Shown piece by piece: positions 1 to 9,171 of a stretch of DNA of 58,022 nucleotides; the first letter of the stretch is position 1; each line of letters starts with the position of its first letter. Below the pieces are notes generated by a model. The model made no database searches and was not told where the DNA came from. It saw nothing but the letters and a program-made list of their open reading frames with translations. The translations under genes were made by a program, and so were the position numbers. The stretch covers positions 1 through 58,022 of the forward strand of contig JAEKLF010000068.1 of NCBI GenBank assembly GCA_019509985.1, written 5' to 3'. This DNA comes from Burkholderiales bacterium (GTDB taxonomy: Bacteria > Pseudomonadota > Gammaproteobacteria > Burkholderiales > Burkholderiaceae_C).

Positions 1-173
1 TGATCTTGCTGACCACCGGCCACAAGACGACGGCGCGCGACCACGTGCACCCGACCTTCAGCCCGGACGGCAGCCGGATCGAGATCCAGTCGGCCATGCT
101 GGCGGCCGACGGGCGCGAGATGAATATCTGCATCGTGCCTGTGCCGAAGGCCTGGCTGGACCGCCGGCCCTGA
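1..173 (+). CDS. 3' end of a beta-propeller protein, possibly PL22 oligogalacturonate lyase (partial)
   Basis: Only the last 56 codons are in the window; the gene starts upstream and stops at TGA 171-173. The translated tail contains a TolB/WD40-like propeller signature (HVHPTFSPDGSRIEIQ), followed by a strand and a short basic end (KAWLDRRP). A propeller blade of this form near the C-terminus fits PL22 oligogalacturonate lyases, which split unsaturated digalacturonate in the cytoplasm and often sit in pectin loci. Its place just before a pectin-related TonB receptor supports this. The fragment is too short to exclude another TolB-like propeller, so the family call is an inference. Confidence 0.5.
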   Translation, partial: ILLTTGHKTTARDHVHPTFSPDGSRIEIQSAMLAADGREMNICIVPVPKAWLDRRP

Positions 174-552
174 ATATATTCAACGCAGTCGCGCCACTTT
201 CAAGCGGCGAAAATCCGAATATGGATATTCAGGACCGGCGCTTGATTGTTTTGTTTCAGGGTGCGAGGCTGAATATTCCACCGACCAGCGCCGGCCACGT
301 CATCCGGCGCTTCTCTCCGATAGCCAAAGCACGCTGCGACAGGGTGCTGCGATTCATTGCACCTCCGCATAATCACTGCCGTGATTGGAATCTGAGGCGC
401 CCAAGGGTTTTCGCGGAGTCGAAGCAATCACGGTCATGATTCTTTGCTGGCCTGTGAACACAGCATGAAATGCGCCACCTAGACTGTCTCCGGGGCAATG
501 GAAAAGAGCCGCATCGAGCTCTTTCCTGGTTGATATTCTGGAGACGAAGAAA
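174..552. promoter_or_regulatory. Upstream region of the TonB receptor gene, with several AT-rich inverted repeats
   Basis: No convincing gene lies in this 379-base gap. It is clearly more AT-rich than the surroundings. I see a 6-2-6 inverted repeat GAATATGGATATTC (217-230), an 8-base palindrome GAATATTC (271-278), AATCAC-TGCC-GTGATT (371-386), and CCGTGATTG (379-387) matched by CAATCACGG (425-433). These could be operators, but no regulator in the window can be linked to them. The motif shared by the four other operons of the locus (AAGCGCTT core) is absent here except for a half-site near 201. A purine-rich ribosome-binding site GGAGACGAAG precedes the ATG at 553. Confidence 0.45.
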
Positions 553-3500
553 ATGCTGCTGAAGAGTATTCGCGGTCAAGTGCCGGTATTGCGTTGGTCC
601 CCGCTGGCGCTGGCCGTTTCGGCCGCCCTGGCCGGCCAGGCCCAAGCCCAAGCCCAGCAGGCGGCCGAGGCGCCCGCCACTGCGGCCTCGGCCGCCGACA
701 AGGGTGCCGACGCCAAGCCTGAAGCCAAGCCCGGCAGCCAGCTCGAGACCGTCGTCGTCACCGGCATCCGCCGCTCGATCCAGAGCGCCATCGATCGCAA
801 ACGCAACGCGTCGACGGTGAGCGACAGCATCGTCGCCGAGGACGTCGACCAGTTCCCTGACAAGAACGTCGGCGAGGCCTTGTCGCGCATCACCGGCGTG
901 CAGTTGTCGCGCCAGTTCGGCGAAGGCTCGCAGGTGTCCATCCGCGGTGTCGAGCCCGACCTGAACCGCGTCGAAATCAACGGCATGTCGGTGCTCGGCA
1001 CCAACGGCGGTGCCGGCCGCGGCGCCGAGCTGCGCGAGCTGGCCTCGGAGCTGATCTCCTCCATCGACGTCATCAAGGGCTCCACCGCCGACCTGACCGA
1101 AGGCGGCATCGGCGGCACCGTGCGCATCACCACGCGCAAGCCGCTGGACTTCACCAAGCGCACCATCGCCGGCACACTGGCGGCCGAGCAGGGCAGCCTG
1201 CGCGGCGGCACGCAGCCGCGCGGCACGCTGCTGCTGGCCGACAAGTTCCTGGACGGCAAGTTGGGCCTGATGGCCAACCTGGTCTACGACAAGATCTTCA
1301 CGCGCGGCGACTTCGCGCGCAACACGTCCTGGGCCTTCCTGCGCGATTGGGACTTCTCGGAGGAGAAGACGCTCACGAGTTTGAACCCGGCAGCAGCCGC
1401 CGTTACGAACCGCACGGGCTGCACGGCATTGGCGGCCAACGCCACCAACCTCGCCGATTGCAATCGGCAGTGGTTCGACTACTCCCCGCGCATCTCGCGC
1501 TACGGCATCTGGACCCGCGACCACAAGCGCAGCTCCGCCGAGTTGACGGCGCAATACCAGTTCACCAAGGAGCTGGACGCCTACGTGAGCTACCAGGCCA
1601 ACACGCAGGCGCAGCGGCTCAACGACATGAACTACGGCACCGACTTCTCCGCGGTCACGCGGCTGAATTCGCCGGGCAATGCGCCGGTCTACAAGGCCGA
1701 CGCCACGGTGCAGACGGCCGGCACCTGCGTGGCCGCGCCCACGGCCAGCACGCCGGCCGGTATGGTGGTGGAGAACCACCACGTCACGCAGTTCACCGTC
1801 GGCAACTGCCTGAACGTGGCCGGCCAGGGCGGGCAGGGCGCTTTCAGCACGTCGGCACGTGATTTCGCGCTGGACATCGACTCCAAGTACACCACCGCCG
1901 GCTTCAAGTTCAAGAACGACCGCTGGCGCGTCGAAGGCCTGCTGGGCGACTCCAAGTCGAACTACAAGAGCGAGAGCAACAACATCGTGCTGACGCAGAA
2001 CGCGCCCGGCCTGGTCGTCAAGCTCGACGACAACCGCCTGCCGCAGTTCACCTTCCCGACGGCGTACAGCCCCGACAACGCCTCGTCCTATGTCCAGGCA
2101 CAGCTGCAGTACCGCCCATCGGCCACGAAGAACACCGAACGCAATGGCAAGCTGGACTTCCAGTACAACTTCGATCACCCCTTCTTCCAGAGCCTGTGGT
2201 TCGGCGGCCAGGCGCGCGAGTCCAGCTCGCGCCAGTACAACGGTGGCGGCTACCTGGTGCAGAACAACGGCAGCCTGACCAACACCGACGAGGCCGTGGA
2301 CATCAATGCCCGCGGCGCCAACGTCAACCAGACCCTCATCTGGGACCCGCTCTACACCGGCACGGCGCAACGCCCCAACGACGCGCAGACCTACATCAAC
2401 AGCGGCTACAAGACGTCCTACGTGACCGGCGCACGCATGCAGGAGGTCGTCAACGCGATCCGCACCAAGTCGCCCGGCACCTTCATGGGCGGCTATGGCG
2501 ACGTCTCCGGTTTCCCCACCAACTGGACGTCGCCCAACTACGCGGCCACCGTGGCGTCGGGCATCTTCGACACCAGCGCCTTCAACCAGAACTACCTCTA
2601 CAACACGCCCGGCAACGACGGCAAGACCTATCCGCAGATCCCCGCCTTCGACATCACCGAGAAGGTCAAGGCCGGCTATGTGCGGCTGGACTGGGGCACC
2701 GAGGTCTTCGGCCTGCCGCTGGAGGGCAACCTCGGCGTGCGCTACACCCGCACCGCCGTGACCTCGACCGGCCTGCAGTCGGACCGCACGTGCGACCCAT
2801 CCAAGGTCTCGACCTGCACGCCCGTCGTGAACAGCAACAAGGTGGTGTCGCTCAGCAACAGCTACAGCGATGTGCTGCCCAGCCTGAACGGCACGCTGCA
2901 GCTGATCAACGGCAAGCTGCTGGTCCGCGCCGGTGCGGCCAAGGTGATGGCGCGTCCGGCGATCGACCTGCTGGCGCCCAACGTCACCTGCACGACCGGC
3001 AGCGGCGACACCGCGCGTGGCGGCGACGGCACGGACGACTGCACGGCCGGCAACCCCGACCTCAAGCCCTACCGCGCGACCAAGTACGACCTGAGCGTGG
3101 AGTACTACCCCAGCCGCGACACGCAGGTCAGCCTGGCCACCTTCCGGACCCAGATCGGCACCTATGTCCGCAAGGGCATCGTGAGCCGCGGCGTCAACTT
3201 CTATGGCGACGGCCGCCTGTTCGACGTGACCCAGGCCATCAACGGCGAGGGCGCCAAGACACAGGGCATCGAACTGGCGGGCCGCACGGCCTTGTCCTTC
3301 CTGCCGGGCTGGCTGGGCAACTTCGGCGTCGATGCCAACTACACCCGCATGGCCTTCAGCTACGCCAAGGGCAACGAGCTCATCAGCCCGCTGGACAACT
3401 CGGTGCTGCCCTATCCCGGCCTGTCGAAGAACTCCTACAACCTGGGCCTGTGGTACGACGACGGCGACTTCAACGCTCGCCTGGCATATGCCTACCGCGA

Positions 3501-3732
3501 CAAGTACTACACCGGTGGCAACGACGTGTCGGGCAACCCGAACTTCAACGACAAGACTGGCTACCTGGACGCCAAGATCCAGTGGAAGGCGACGAAGAAC
3601 TTCACGCTGGCCCTGGAAGCCAAGAACCTGACCAACCAGGCCGAGCTGACCTATGCCGGCGACCTGAGCCGCCCGAACGAACTGGCCTGGTCCGGCCGCC
3701 GCTATTACGTGACCCTGGGCTACAAGCTCTGA
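553..3732 (+). CDS. TonB-dependent outer-membrane receptor (Xanthomonas/Caulobacter type)
   Basis: This 1,059-residue protein would import pectin-derived oligosaccharides across the outer membrane using TonB energy. It has a Sec signal peptide (about residues 1-33, ending AQAQA), an Ala-rich linker, and a TonB-box/plug start (ETVVVTGIRRSIQSAID). The plug continues with DQFPDKNVGEAL and VSIRGVEPDLNRVEINGM, the signature of the carbohydrate-importing subfamily common in Xanthomonas and Caulobacter. The rest is a beta-barrel ending in RRYYVTLGYKL with a terminal hydrophobic residue, as outer-membrane proteins have. A GGAGACG ribosome site is 5-7 bases before the ATG. It is followed by a hairpin terminator and then by a rhamnogalacturonan lyase on the same strand, which is why rhamnogalacturonan oligosaccharides are the likely cargo. 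The substrate is inferred from context only. Confidence 0.93.
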   Translation: MLLKSIRGQVPVLRWSPLALAVSAALAGQAQAQAQQAAEAPATAASAADKGADAKPEAKPGSQLETVVVTGIRRSIQSAIDRKRNASTVSDSIVAEDVDQFPDKNVGEALSRITGVQLSRQFGEGSQVSIRGVEPDLNRVEINGMSVLGTNGGAGRGAELRELASELISSIDVIKGSTADLTEGGIGGTVRITTRKPLDFTKRTIAGTLAAEQGSLRGGTQPRGTLLLADKFLDGKLGLMANLVYDKIFTRGDFARNTSWAFLRDWDFSEEKTLTSLNPAAAAVTNRTGCTALAANATNLADCNRQWFDYSPRISRYGIWTRDHKRSSAELTAQYQFTKELDAYVSYQANTQAQRLNDMNYGTDFSAVTRLNSPGNAPVYKADATVQTAGTCVAAPTASTPAGMVVENHHVTQFTVGNCLNVAGQGGQGAFSTSARDFALDIDSKYTTAGFKFKNDRWRVEGLLGDSKSNYKSESNNIVLTQNAPGLVVKLDDNRLPQFTFPTAYSPDNASSYVQAQLQYRPSATKNTERNGKLDFQYNFDHPFFQSLWFGGQARESSSRQYNGGGYLVQNNGSLTNTDEAVDINARGANVNQTLIWDPLYTGTAQRPNDAQTYINSGYKTSYVTGARMQEVVNAIRTKSPGTFMGGYGDVSGFPTNWTSPNYAATVASGIFDTSAFNQNYLYNTPGNDGKTYPQIPAFDITEKVKAGYVRLDWGTEVFGLPLEGNLGVRYTRTAVTSTGLQSDRTCDPSKVSTCTPVVNSNKVVSLSNSYSDVLPSLNGTLQLINGKLLVRAGAAKVMARPAIDLLAPNVTCTTGSGDTARGGDGTDDCTAGNPDLKPYRATKYDLSVEYYPSRDTQVSLATFRTQIGTYVRKGIVSRGVNFYGDGRLFDVTQAINGEGAKTQGIELAGRTALSFLPGWLGNFGVDANYTRMAFSYAKGNELISPLDNSVLPYPGLSKNSYNLGLWYDDGDFNARLAYAYRDKYYTGGNDVSGNPNFNDKTGYLDAKIQWKATKNFTLALEAKNLTNQAELTYAGDLSRPNELAWSGRRYYVTLGYKL

Positions 3733-3798
3733 GCCCTGGAGCCCGAACGATCTCCTGGGCCGGCATGGCCGTTCCTGTTGCGCGGCTTGCCGCGCGCC

Positions 3799-3819
3799 GG
3801 CCCTTCGGGGCCATTTTTT
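3799..3819 (+). terminator. Intrinsic terminator after the TonB receptor gene
   Basis: A GGCCC stem, TTCG tetraloop and GGGCC stem are followed by ATTTTTT. It lies between the receptor stop (3732) and the lyase start (3831). UUCG-capped GC stems with a U-tract are classic rho-independent terminators. It may be partial, allowing lower expression of the downstream enzymes. Confidence 0.75.
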
Positions 3820-3830
3820 ATGAGTTGCCC

Positions 3831-5675
3831 ATGAAGCCTTTTCGCGTGGCGCTGCGCCTTTGCCTGCTCGCCATCGTGGCCTGCGCCGGCCTGGCCCAGG
3901 CCCAACCCAAGCAGATGGAAAGGCTAGGCCGCGGCCTGGTCGCGTTGCAGACCGGGCAGGGCGTCTTCCTGAGCTGGCGGCTGCTCGGTACCGAGCCGGC
4001 CGCCGTGCGCTTCAACGTCTACCGCGACGGCAGGCGCCTGACCACGGAGCCTCAGCCGCTGACCAACTTCGTCGACGCGAAAGGGCAAGCCGACAGCCTC
4101 TACACCGTGCGCGCCGTCGTCGCCGGCCAGGAGCAGCCGGCGGAAAGCCCGACCGCGCCCTGGAGCCAGTCCTATCTGCGTGTGCCGCTGCAAAAACCAG
4201 AAGGCGGCGTGACGCCCGACGGCGTGGCCTACAGCTACCAGGCCAATGACGGCTCGGTGGCCGACCTGGATGGCGACGGCCAGTACGAGCTCATCGTCAA
4301 GTGGCAGCCCACCAACGCCAAGGACAACTCGCAGAAGGGCTACACCGGCACCACCTTCATCGACGCCTACCGCCTGGACGGCACGCGGCTGTGGCGCATC
4401 GACCTGGGCCCCAACATCCGCGCCGGTGCCCACTACACCAGCTTCCTGGCCTACGACTTCGACGGTGACGGCCGTGCCGAGGTCATGATGAAGACGGCCG
4501 ACGGCACGATTGATGGTGCCGGCAAAATCATCGGCGACGCCAAGGCCGACTACCGCAACGACGCCGGCTACGTGCTCGCCGGTCCCGAGTTCCTGACCGT
4601 CTTCGATGGCCGCACCGGCGCCGCGCTGGCCACCACCGGCTATCTGCCCGCCCGCGGCGAAGTGAGCGCCTGGGGCGACGCCTACGGCAACCGCGTCGAC
4701 CGCTTCCTGGCCGGCGTCGCCTTCCTCGACGGCCAGCGTCCCAGCGCCGTGTTCTCGCGCGGCTACTACACGCGGGCCGTGCTCGCGTCCTGGGACTGGC
4801 GCGACGGCAAGCTGACCCAGCGCTGGGTGTTTGACAGCGACGCCGACGCTGCCAGCAAACCCGCCGCGGGCCAGGGCGCGCACTGGTTCTCCGTCGCCGA
4901 CGTGGACGGCGATGGCCGCGACGACATCATCTACGGCGCCGCCACCATCGCCAGCAACGGCAAATTGCTCTACAGCACCGGCCTGTGCCACGGCGACGCG
5001 CTGCACGTCGGCCACCTCGACCCGGCGCGCGATGGCCAGCAGGTCTTCATGGTCCACGAGAGCCCGCGCTGCTACGGCGAGCATGGCCTGGAGATGCATG
5101 ATGCGGCCACCGGCAAGGTCTTGTGGAGCATGTCCGGCCAGAACCACGACGTCGGCCGCGGCGTCTGCTTCGACATCGACCCCGCCTACCCCGGCGAAGA
5201 ATGCTGGGGCGCGGTCGGCGGGCTGATGAGCGCGGGCGGCAAGCTCATCAGCGAGCAGCATCCGAACCGCATGAACTTCGCGGTGTGGTGGGACGACGAC
5301 CTGCTGCGCGAGTCGCTCGACGGCACCGCCATCGACAAGTGGAACCCGGCCACCTTCAAGTTCGAGAACCTGCTCAACGGCAAGGCCTTCGGCGCCGCCT
5401 CCAACAACGGCACCAAGGCCACGCCGGTGCTGTCCGCCGACCTCTTCGGCGACTGGCGCGAGGAGGTCGTCTGGCGCAACGAGGACAGCACGGCCCTGCT
5501 GATCTTCTCGACGGCCATCCCGACGCAGCACCGCCTCGTCACGCTGATGCACGACCCGCAGTACCGCATGCAGGTCGCGGGGCAGAACGCCGGCTACAAC
5601 CAGCCGCCGCATCCGGGCTACCACCTCGGCCACGGCATGAAGCCGCCGCGCTGTCAGCCGATCACGACGCCATGA
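3831..5675 (+). CDS. Rhamnogalacturonan endolyase, PL11 family
   Basis: The 614-residue enzyme would cleave the rhamnose-galacturonate backbone of rhamnogalacturonan I by beta-elimination. The start at 3831 gives a clean Sec signal peptide (cleavage after LAQA, about residue 24); the reading frame stays open much further upstream but that stretch runs antiparallel in sense through the receptor gene and is not protein-like. A fibronectin-like N-terminal domain (RFNVYRDGRRL) is followed by an eight-bladed propeller with repeated calcium-binding DxDGDG motifs (DLDGDGQYE, DFDGDGRAE, DVDGDGRDD). A late SADLFGDWREEVVWR block is typical of PL11. The length matches the family (about 600 residues). 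It overlaps the next gene by ATGA, so the two are translationally coupled. Confidence 0.93.
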   Translation: MKPFRVALRLCLLAIVACAGLAQAQPKQMERLGRGLVALQTGQGVFLSWRLLGTEPAAVRFNVYRDGRRLTTEPQPLTNFVDAKGQADSLYTVRAVVAGQEQPAESPTAPWSQSYLRVPLQKPEGGVTPDGVAYSYQANDGSVADLDGDGQYELIVKWQPTNAKDNSQKGYTGTTFIDAYRLDGTRLWRIDLGPNIRAGAHYTSFLAYDFDGDGRAEVMMKTADGTIDGAGKIIGDAKADYRNDAGYVLAGPEFLTVFDGRTGAALATTGYLPARGEVSAWGDAYGNRVDRFLAGVAFLDGQRPSAVFSRGYYTRAVLASWDWRDGKLTQRWVFDSDADAASKPAAGQGAHWFSVADVDGDGRDDIIYGAATIASNGKLLYSTGLCHGDALHVGHLDPARDGQQVFMVHESPRCYGEHGLEMHDAATGKVLWSMSGQNHDVGRGVCFDIDPAYPGEECWGAVGGLMSAGGKLISEQHPNRMNFAVWWDDDLLRESLDGTAIDKWNPATFKFENLLNGKAFGAASNNGTKATPVLSADLFGDWREEVVWRNEDSTALLIFSTAIPTQHRLVTLMHDPQYRMQVAGQNAGYNQPPHPGYHLGHGMKPPRCQPITTP

Positions 5676-6664
5676 GGTGCCTCGCGCTGTGGATGCTGAC
5701 GGCGCTGCTTGCCGGCTGCGCCGCGCCCGAGCCGGCACCGCGCCCGCTCTACCGCGATCCGGTACAGGACGGCGCCGCCGACGTGTCCCTCGTCTTCAAC
5801 AGAGGGCTCAAGCGCTGGGAAATGTTTTACACCAACCGCCGCGCGACCCTGCGGCTGGATGACCCCAAGGACGTGAGCTGGGTGCACGCCACGCCCGTCG
5901 GCATCGCCGCGACACGCGACGGCAACCACTGGCAACCAGCGGGACAAGCGAGCTTCCCCGCCGAATGCACCGGCGTCACGCTGTGGGCACCCGAGATCCT
6001 CGACGCCGACGGTGTGTATCACCTGTGGCTGACCGTCGTGCCCGGCGTGCACAGCAGCTGGACCGGCGAGCGGCGCATCGAGCACCTGATCAGCACCGAC
6101 CTGCGCACGTGGACCTGCGCCGGCCGCGTGGAGCTAGGGTCGAACAAGGTCATCGACGCATCGGTCATCCGCAGGCCGGATGGTGGCTGGCGGCTTTGGT
6201 ACAAGGATGAGCTCGGCGGCAGCAAGCTCAAGTTCGCCGACAGCGCCGACCTCAAGACCTGGACGCTGCGCGGCCCCGTCAGTCAGTTGCCTGCAGAAGG
6301 CCCCAAGGTCTTCCCCTTCGCCGGCAAATGGTGGCTGGTGGCCGATCTGTGGAAGGGCTTGCTGGTGCTGCGATCCGACGACGCCGAGCACTGGCAGGAG
6401 CAGCCCGCGCGGCTGCTCGCCGACATCGGCACGGCGCCCACCGATCGGGCCAAAGGCCAGCACCCGGACGTACAGGTTGTCGATGGCCGTGCCTACCTCT
6501 TCTACTTCGTGCACCAGAGCGGCGAGCCTGAGGCCAAGGCCGATAACCGCTGGCACCAGCGCACCGCCATCCAGGTGGCCGAGCTGAAGCTGCAGGACGG
6601 CTGGCTGATGGTGGACCGCCATGCGGCACCGCCGGATTTGCGGTCGGCGTTCGGGTCGCGCTGA
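5672..6664 (+). CDS. Lipoprotein glycosidase-like beta-propeller (GH43/GH32 superfamily fold)
   Basis: A 330-residue protein with a lipoprotein signal (LLAGC lipobox, Cys at about residue 16), so probably membrane-anchored and facing the periplasm or surface. The body repeats blade motifs such as WEMFYTNRRA, LWAPEILDADGVYHLW and RRPDGGWRLWYKDE, typical of the five-bladed propellers of GH32/GH43/GH62. The early Asp (YRDPVQDG), the middle region IDASVIRR and the later HPDVQ could supply acidic catalytic residues, but I cannot assign a subfamily. It starts inside the lyase stop codon (ATGA overlap) and is followed after 8 bases by GH115. A role in removing side-chain sugars from rhamnogalacturonan is inferred from context. 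Confidence 0.75.
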   Translation: MRCLALWMLTALLAGCAAPEPAPRPLYRDPVQDGAADVSLVFNRGLKRWEMFYTNRRATLRLDDPKDVSWVHATPVGIAATRDGNHWQPAGQASFPAECTGVTLWAPEILDADGVYHLWLTVVPGVHSSWTGERRIEHLISTDLRTWTCAGRVELGSNKVIDASVIRRPDGGWRLWYKDELGGSKLKFADSADLKTWTLRGPVSQLPAEGPKVFPFAGKWWLVADLWKGLLVLRSDDAEHWQEQPARLLADIGTAPTDRAKGQHPDVQVVDGRAYLFYFVHQSGEPEAKADNRWHQRTAIQVAELKLQDGWLMVDRHAAPPDLRSAFGSR

Positions 6665-6672
6665 AAGACTCC

Positions 6673-6750
6673 ATGAACACAGCCACAGAGGCACGGAGGC
6701 AGAGAGAAAAGAGCATTGGGCTTTCCGCTGTGGCCCTGTGCCTCTTTGGC
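6673..6750 (+). repeat. CACAGAGGCAC-type palindromic repeat, copy 1, inside the GH115 start
   Basis: An imperfect inverted repeat: GAACACAGCCACAGAGGCAC at the left, CTGTGCCTCTTTGGC at the right, with a loop around AAAAGAGCATTGGGC. Copy 2 lies at 27346-27438 in another gene. Here the element supplies the ATG, the basic n-region (MNTATEARRQREKS) and much of the hydrophobic core of the signal peptide. Confidence 0.7.
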
Positions 6751-9171
6751 TTGCTGCTTGCGTTTGCCGGCGTTGCACACGCGGGCCTTGACGTGTCCAC
6801 CCGTGCCAGCGCAGCCAGCCTGCCGCTCGACGGCGCCGTCGTCGTCGCGGCGCCAGAAGCCGACCCGCTCGAAGCCTTCGTCGCGCAGGACCTGGCCGAC
6901 GACCTGAAGCGCCTGGGCATGCGAGCCCGCGTCGGCGGCCAGGGCCCCGTGCAGATCTGGGTCGGCACCGTGGGCCGCCATGCCGACATCGACGCCTCTG
7001 GTCTCGACCTCAGCAGGCTCAAGGGCTGCTGGGAGTGTTTCCAAATCGCGTTGCTGCGCACTCCCAAGCCTGGTGTGAAAGCCGCCCTCGTCATCGCCGG
7101 CGCCGACCGCCGCGGCACGGCCTACGGCGTCTACACGCTGAGCCAGGCGCTGGGCGTCTCACCCTGGCACTGGTGGGCCGACGTCGCGCCGCTCAAGCGT
7201 GGCCCGCTCTACCTGGGCCTGGACGCGCCGCTGCACGACGGCCCGGCCGTGAAGTACCGCGGCCTCTTCATCAACGACGAGGACTGGGGCCTCTTCCCCT
7301 GGGCGGCGCACACCTTCGAGCCCGAGGCCGGCACGATCGGCCCGCGCACCTACGAGCAGGTCTTCCGCCTGCTGCTGCGTCTGAAGGCCAACACGCTGTG
7401 GCCGGCCATGCACCAGGTCTCGGGCGCCTTCAATGCCGACCCGCGCAACGCCGCATTCGCGCAGCGTTACGGCATCGTCATGGGCTCGTCGCACGCCGAG
7501 CCGCTGCTGCGCAACAACGTCGCCGAATGGCGGGCGCCACCCGAGCAGTACAACTACGCCAGCCACCCGCAGCAGGTGCGCGACTACTGGGCCGAGCGGC
7601 TGCAAGCCAACGGCCGCTTCGAGAACCTCTACACGCTGGGCATGCGCGGCATCCACGACTCGGCCATGCAGGGCGCCTCGACCATCGCGGAGAAGCAGGC
7701 GCTGCTCGAGCGCGTCATCGCCGACCAGCGCGAGCTGCTGGCCCGGCACGTGGGCGACCCGCGGGCGCTGCCCCAGGTCTTCGTGCCCTACAAGGAGGTG
7801 TTGCCGCTGATGGTCACGCCACCCGGCCTGGCCCTGCCCGACGACGTGACGCTGGTCTGGCCCGACGACAACTTCGGCTACCTCCGTCAGTGGCCCGATG
7901 CCGCGCAGCGCCAGCGTGTCGGCGGCTCGGGCGTGTACTACCACCTGTCCTACCTCGGCGCGCCGCTGTCCTATCTGTGGCTGAGTACCACGCCGCCGGC
8001 CCTCGTCGCCGAGGAGATGGGCCGCGCCTTCGATGCAGGCGCCGACCGGCTGTGGATGGTCAATGCCGGCGACATCAAGCCCGCCGAGGTCAACCTCAGC
8101 CATTGGTTCGACCTGGCCTGGCACCCGGCCGCCGTGCGCGCGCAAGGCCAGCCGGCCTACCTGCGCGACCTGGCGGCGCGGCTGTTCGGCCCCGGGACCG
8201 CCGACGAGATCGGCGCGATCTGGGACGGTGGCTACCGCCTCAACTTTGAACGCCGCCCCGAGCATCTGCAATACCACCTGCCGGGCGAACGCGTGAAGCG
8301 CAGCGACCTGCCCGCGGCTGCGGTGCAGCAGCGCCTGGCGCGCTTCGCCCGGTTGCTGGCCGCGCTGGATGCGCTCAGGCCGCGCATCGCCGCGGCGCAG
8401 CGCGACGGCTTCTTCCAGCTCGTCGAATATCCGCTGCGCGCCGCGGCCCTGGCCAACGAGCGCTTCTTCGCGCTGGAGCGCTACGCGGCGACGCGCGAGC
8501 ACGAACCCGCCTCGGCCCGCGCCATCGCTGCCCAGGCCGTGCGCGCCGACCTCCGGCTGAAGGCGCTGACCGCGCGCTACAACCGTGGCCGCTGGGCCGG
8601 CATCCTCGCCGAGGAGCCCGCCGACGGGCTGTGGACCAGCTACCGCCAGCAAGCCCCGCTGCTGCCCGCGGCCGGGTTGGGCGGCGCCGCCCCGGATGCG
8701 CTGGCCGACCTTGAACGGGCCGGCACGGACCTGGCGCCGCTGCCCGCCGTCGAAGCAGCCGCACCATCGCTTCGCATCACCGCACTCGACGGCTGGCGCC
8801 GCGTGCCCGGCCTCGGCCGTGGCGAGGGCGTGCTCGCCGCCACGCGGGCCGGCGCCAGCCTCATGCTGCAGGCCGACGCGGCGCCCGCCGGCCCCAGCTG
8901 CCTGCGCGTGCATGTGCTGCCCAGCTATCCCGGCCCGGCCGGCGAGCCGTGGACTGCCGAGCTGTCGGTCGATGGCCGCAGCTTCGCTCTCCAATGGGCG
9001 CGTGGCGCGCAGGACGCGGGTTGGGCGCAGGGCGTGCTCGCCAACCGCATCACGACTTCGGTCAACCTGCCCGCACGGCCAGCCGGCGCGCTGGCGGCGA
9101 CGCTGCAGGCCGAGCAACGCGACCTGATGTTCGACGGCGCGGACCTGGTCGCCGGGGCCTGCCGCCCCTAG
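6673..9171 (+). CDS. GH115 family glycosidase (alpha-glucuronidase type), secreted
   Basis: The 832-residue protein matches the GH115 layout: an N-terminal domain, then the catalytic region with KYRGLFINDEDWGLFPWA, RLLLRLKANTLWPAMH and GSSHAEPLLRNN, and a C-terminal accessory region. GH115 enzymes remove alpha-1,2-linked (4-O-methyl)glucuronate, classically from xylan. Beside arabinogalactan- and pectin-directed enzymes, a glucuronate-capped side chain of rhamnogalacturonan or arabinogalactan is a likely target (inference). The first ~37 residues form a signal peptide that is largely encoded by a dispersed palindromic repeat (see separate feature). Its TAG stop overlaps tail-to-tail by 3 bases with the stop of the leftward gene that follows. 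Confidence 0.88.
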   Translation: MNTATEARRQREKSIGLSAVALCLFGLLLAFAGVAHAGLDVSTRASAASLPLDGAVVVAAPEADPLEAFVAQDLADDLKRLGMRARVGGQGPVQIWVGTVGRHADIDASGLDLSRLKGCWECFQIALLRTPKPGVKAALVIAGADRRGTAYGVYTLSQALGVSPWHWWADVAPLKRGPLYLGLDAPLHDGPAVKYRGLFINDEDWGLFPWAAHTFEPEAGTIGPRTYEQVFRLLLRLKANTLWPAMHQVSGAFNADPRNAAFAQRYGIVMGSSHAEPLLRNNVAEWRAPPEQYNYASHPQQVRDYWAERLQANGRFENLYTLGMRGIHDSAMQGASTIAEKQALLERVIADQRELLARHVGDPRALPQVFVPYKEVLPLMVTPPGLALPDDVTLVWPDDNFGYLRQWPDAAQRQRVGGSGVYYHLSYLGAPLSYLWLSTTPPALVAEEMGRAFDAGADRLWMVNAGDIKPAEVNLSHWFDLAWHPAAVRAQGQPAYLRDLAARLFGPGTADEIGAIWDGGYRLNFERRPEHLQYHLPGERVKRSDLPAAAVQQRLARFARLLAALDALRPRIAAAQRDGFFQLVEYPLRAAALANERFFALERYAATREHEPASARAIAAQAVRADLRLKALTARYNRGRWAGILAEEPADGLWTSYRQQAPLLPAAGLGGAAPDALADLERAGTDLAPLPAVEAAAPSLRITALDGWRRVPGLGRGEGVLAATRAGASLMLQADAAPAGPSCLRVHVLPSYPGPAGEPWTAELSVDGRSFALQWARGAQDAGWAQGVLANRITTSVNLPARPAGALAATLQAEQRDLMFDGADLVAGACRP

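Noticed and set aside
373..2370. Long minus-strand frame opposite the TonB receptor
   Set aside because: Antisense shadow of a GC-rich gene, with Val/Gly/Arg-rich low-complexity translation. Similar shadows opposite PL11, GH115, PL4, AccC and NrdA were rejected for the same reason.
2196..3830. Open frame continuous with PL11 that extends back through the TonB receptor
   Set aside because: The stretch is an out-of-frame shadow of the receptor gene, rich in Arg/His/Gln with no domain. A terminator and a signal peptide mark the true PL11 start at 3831.
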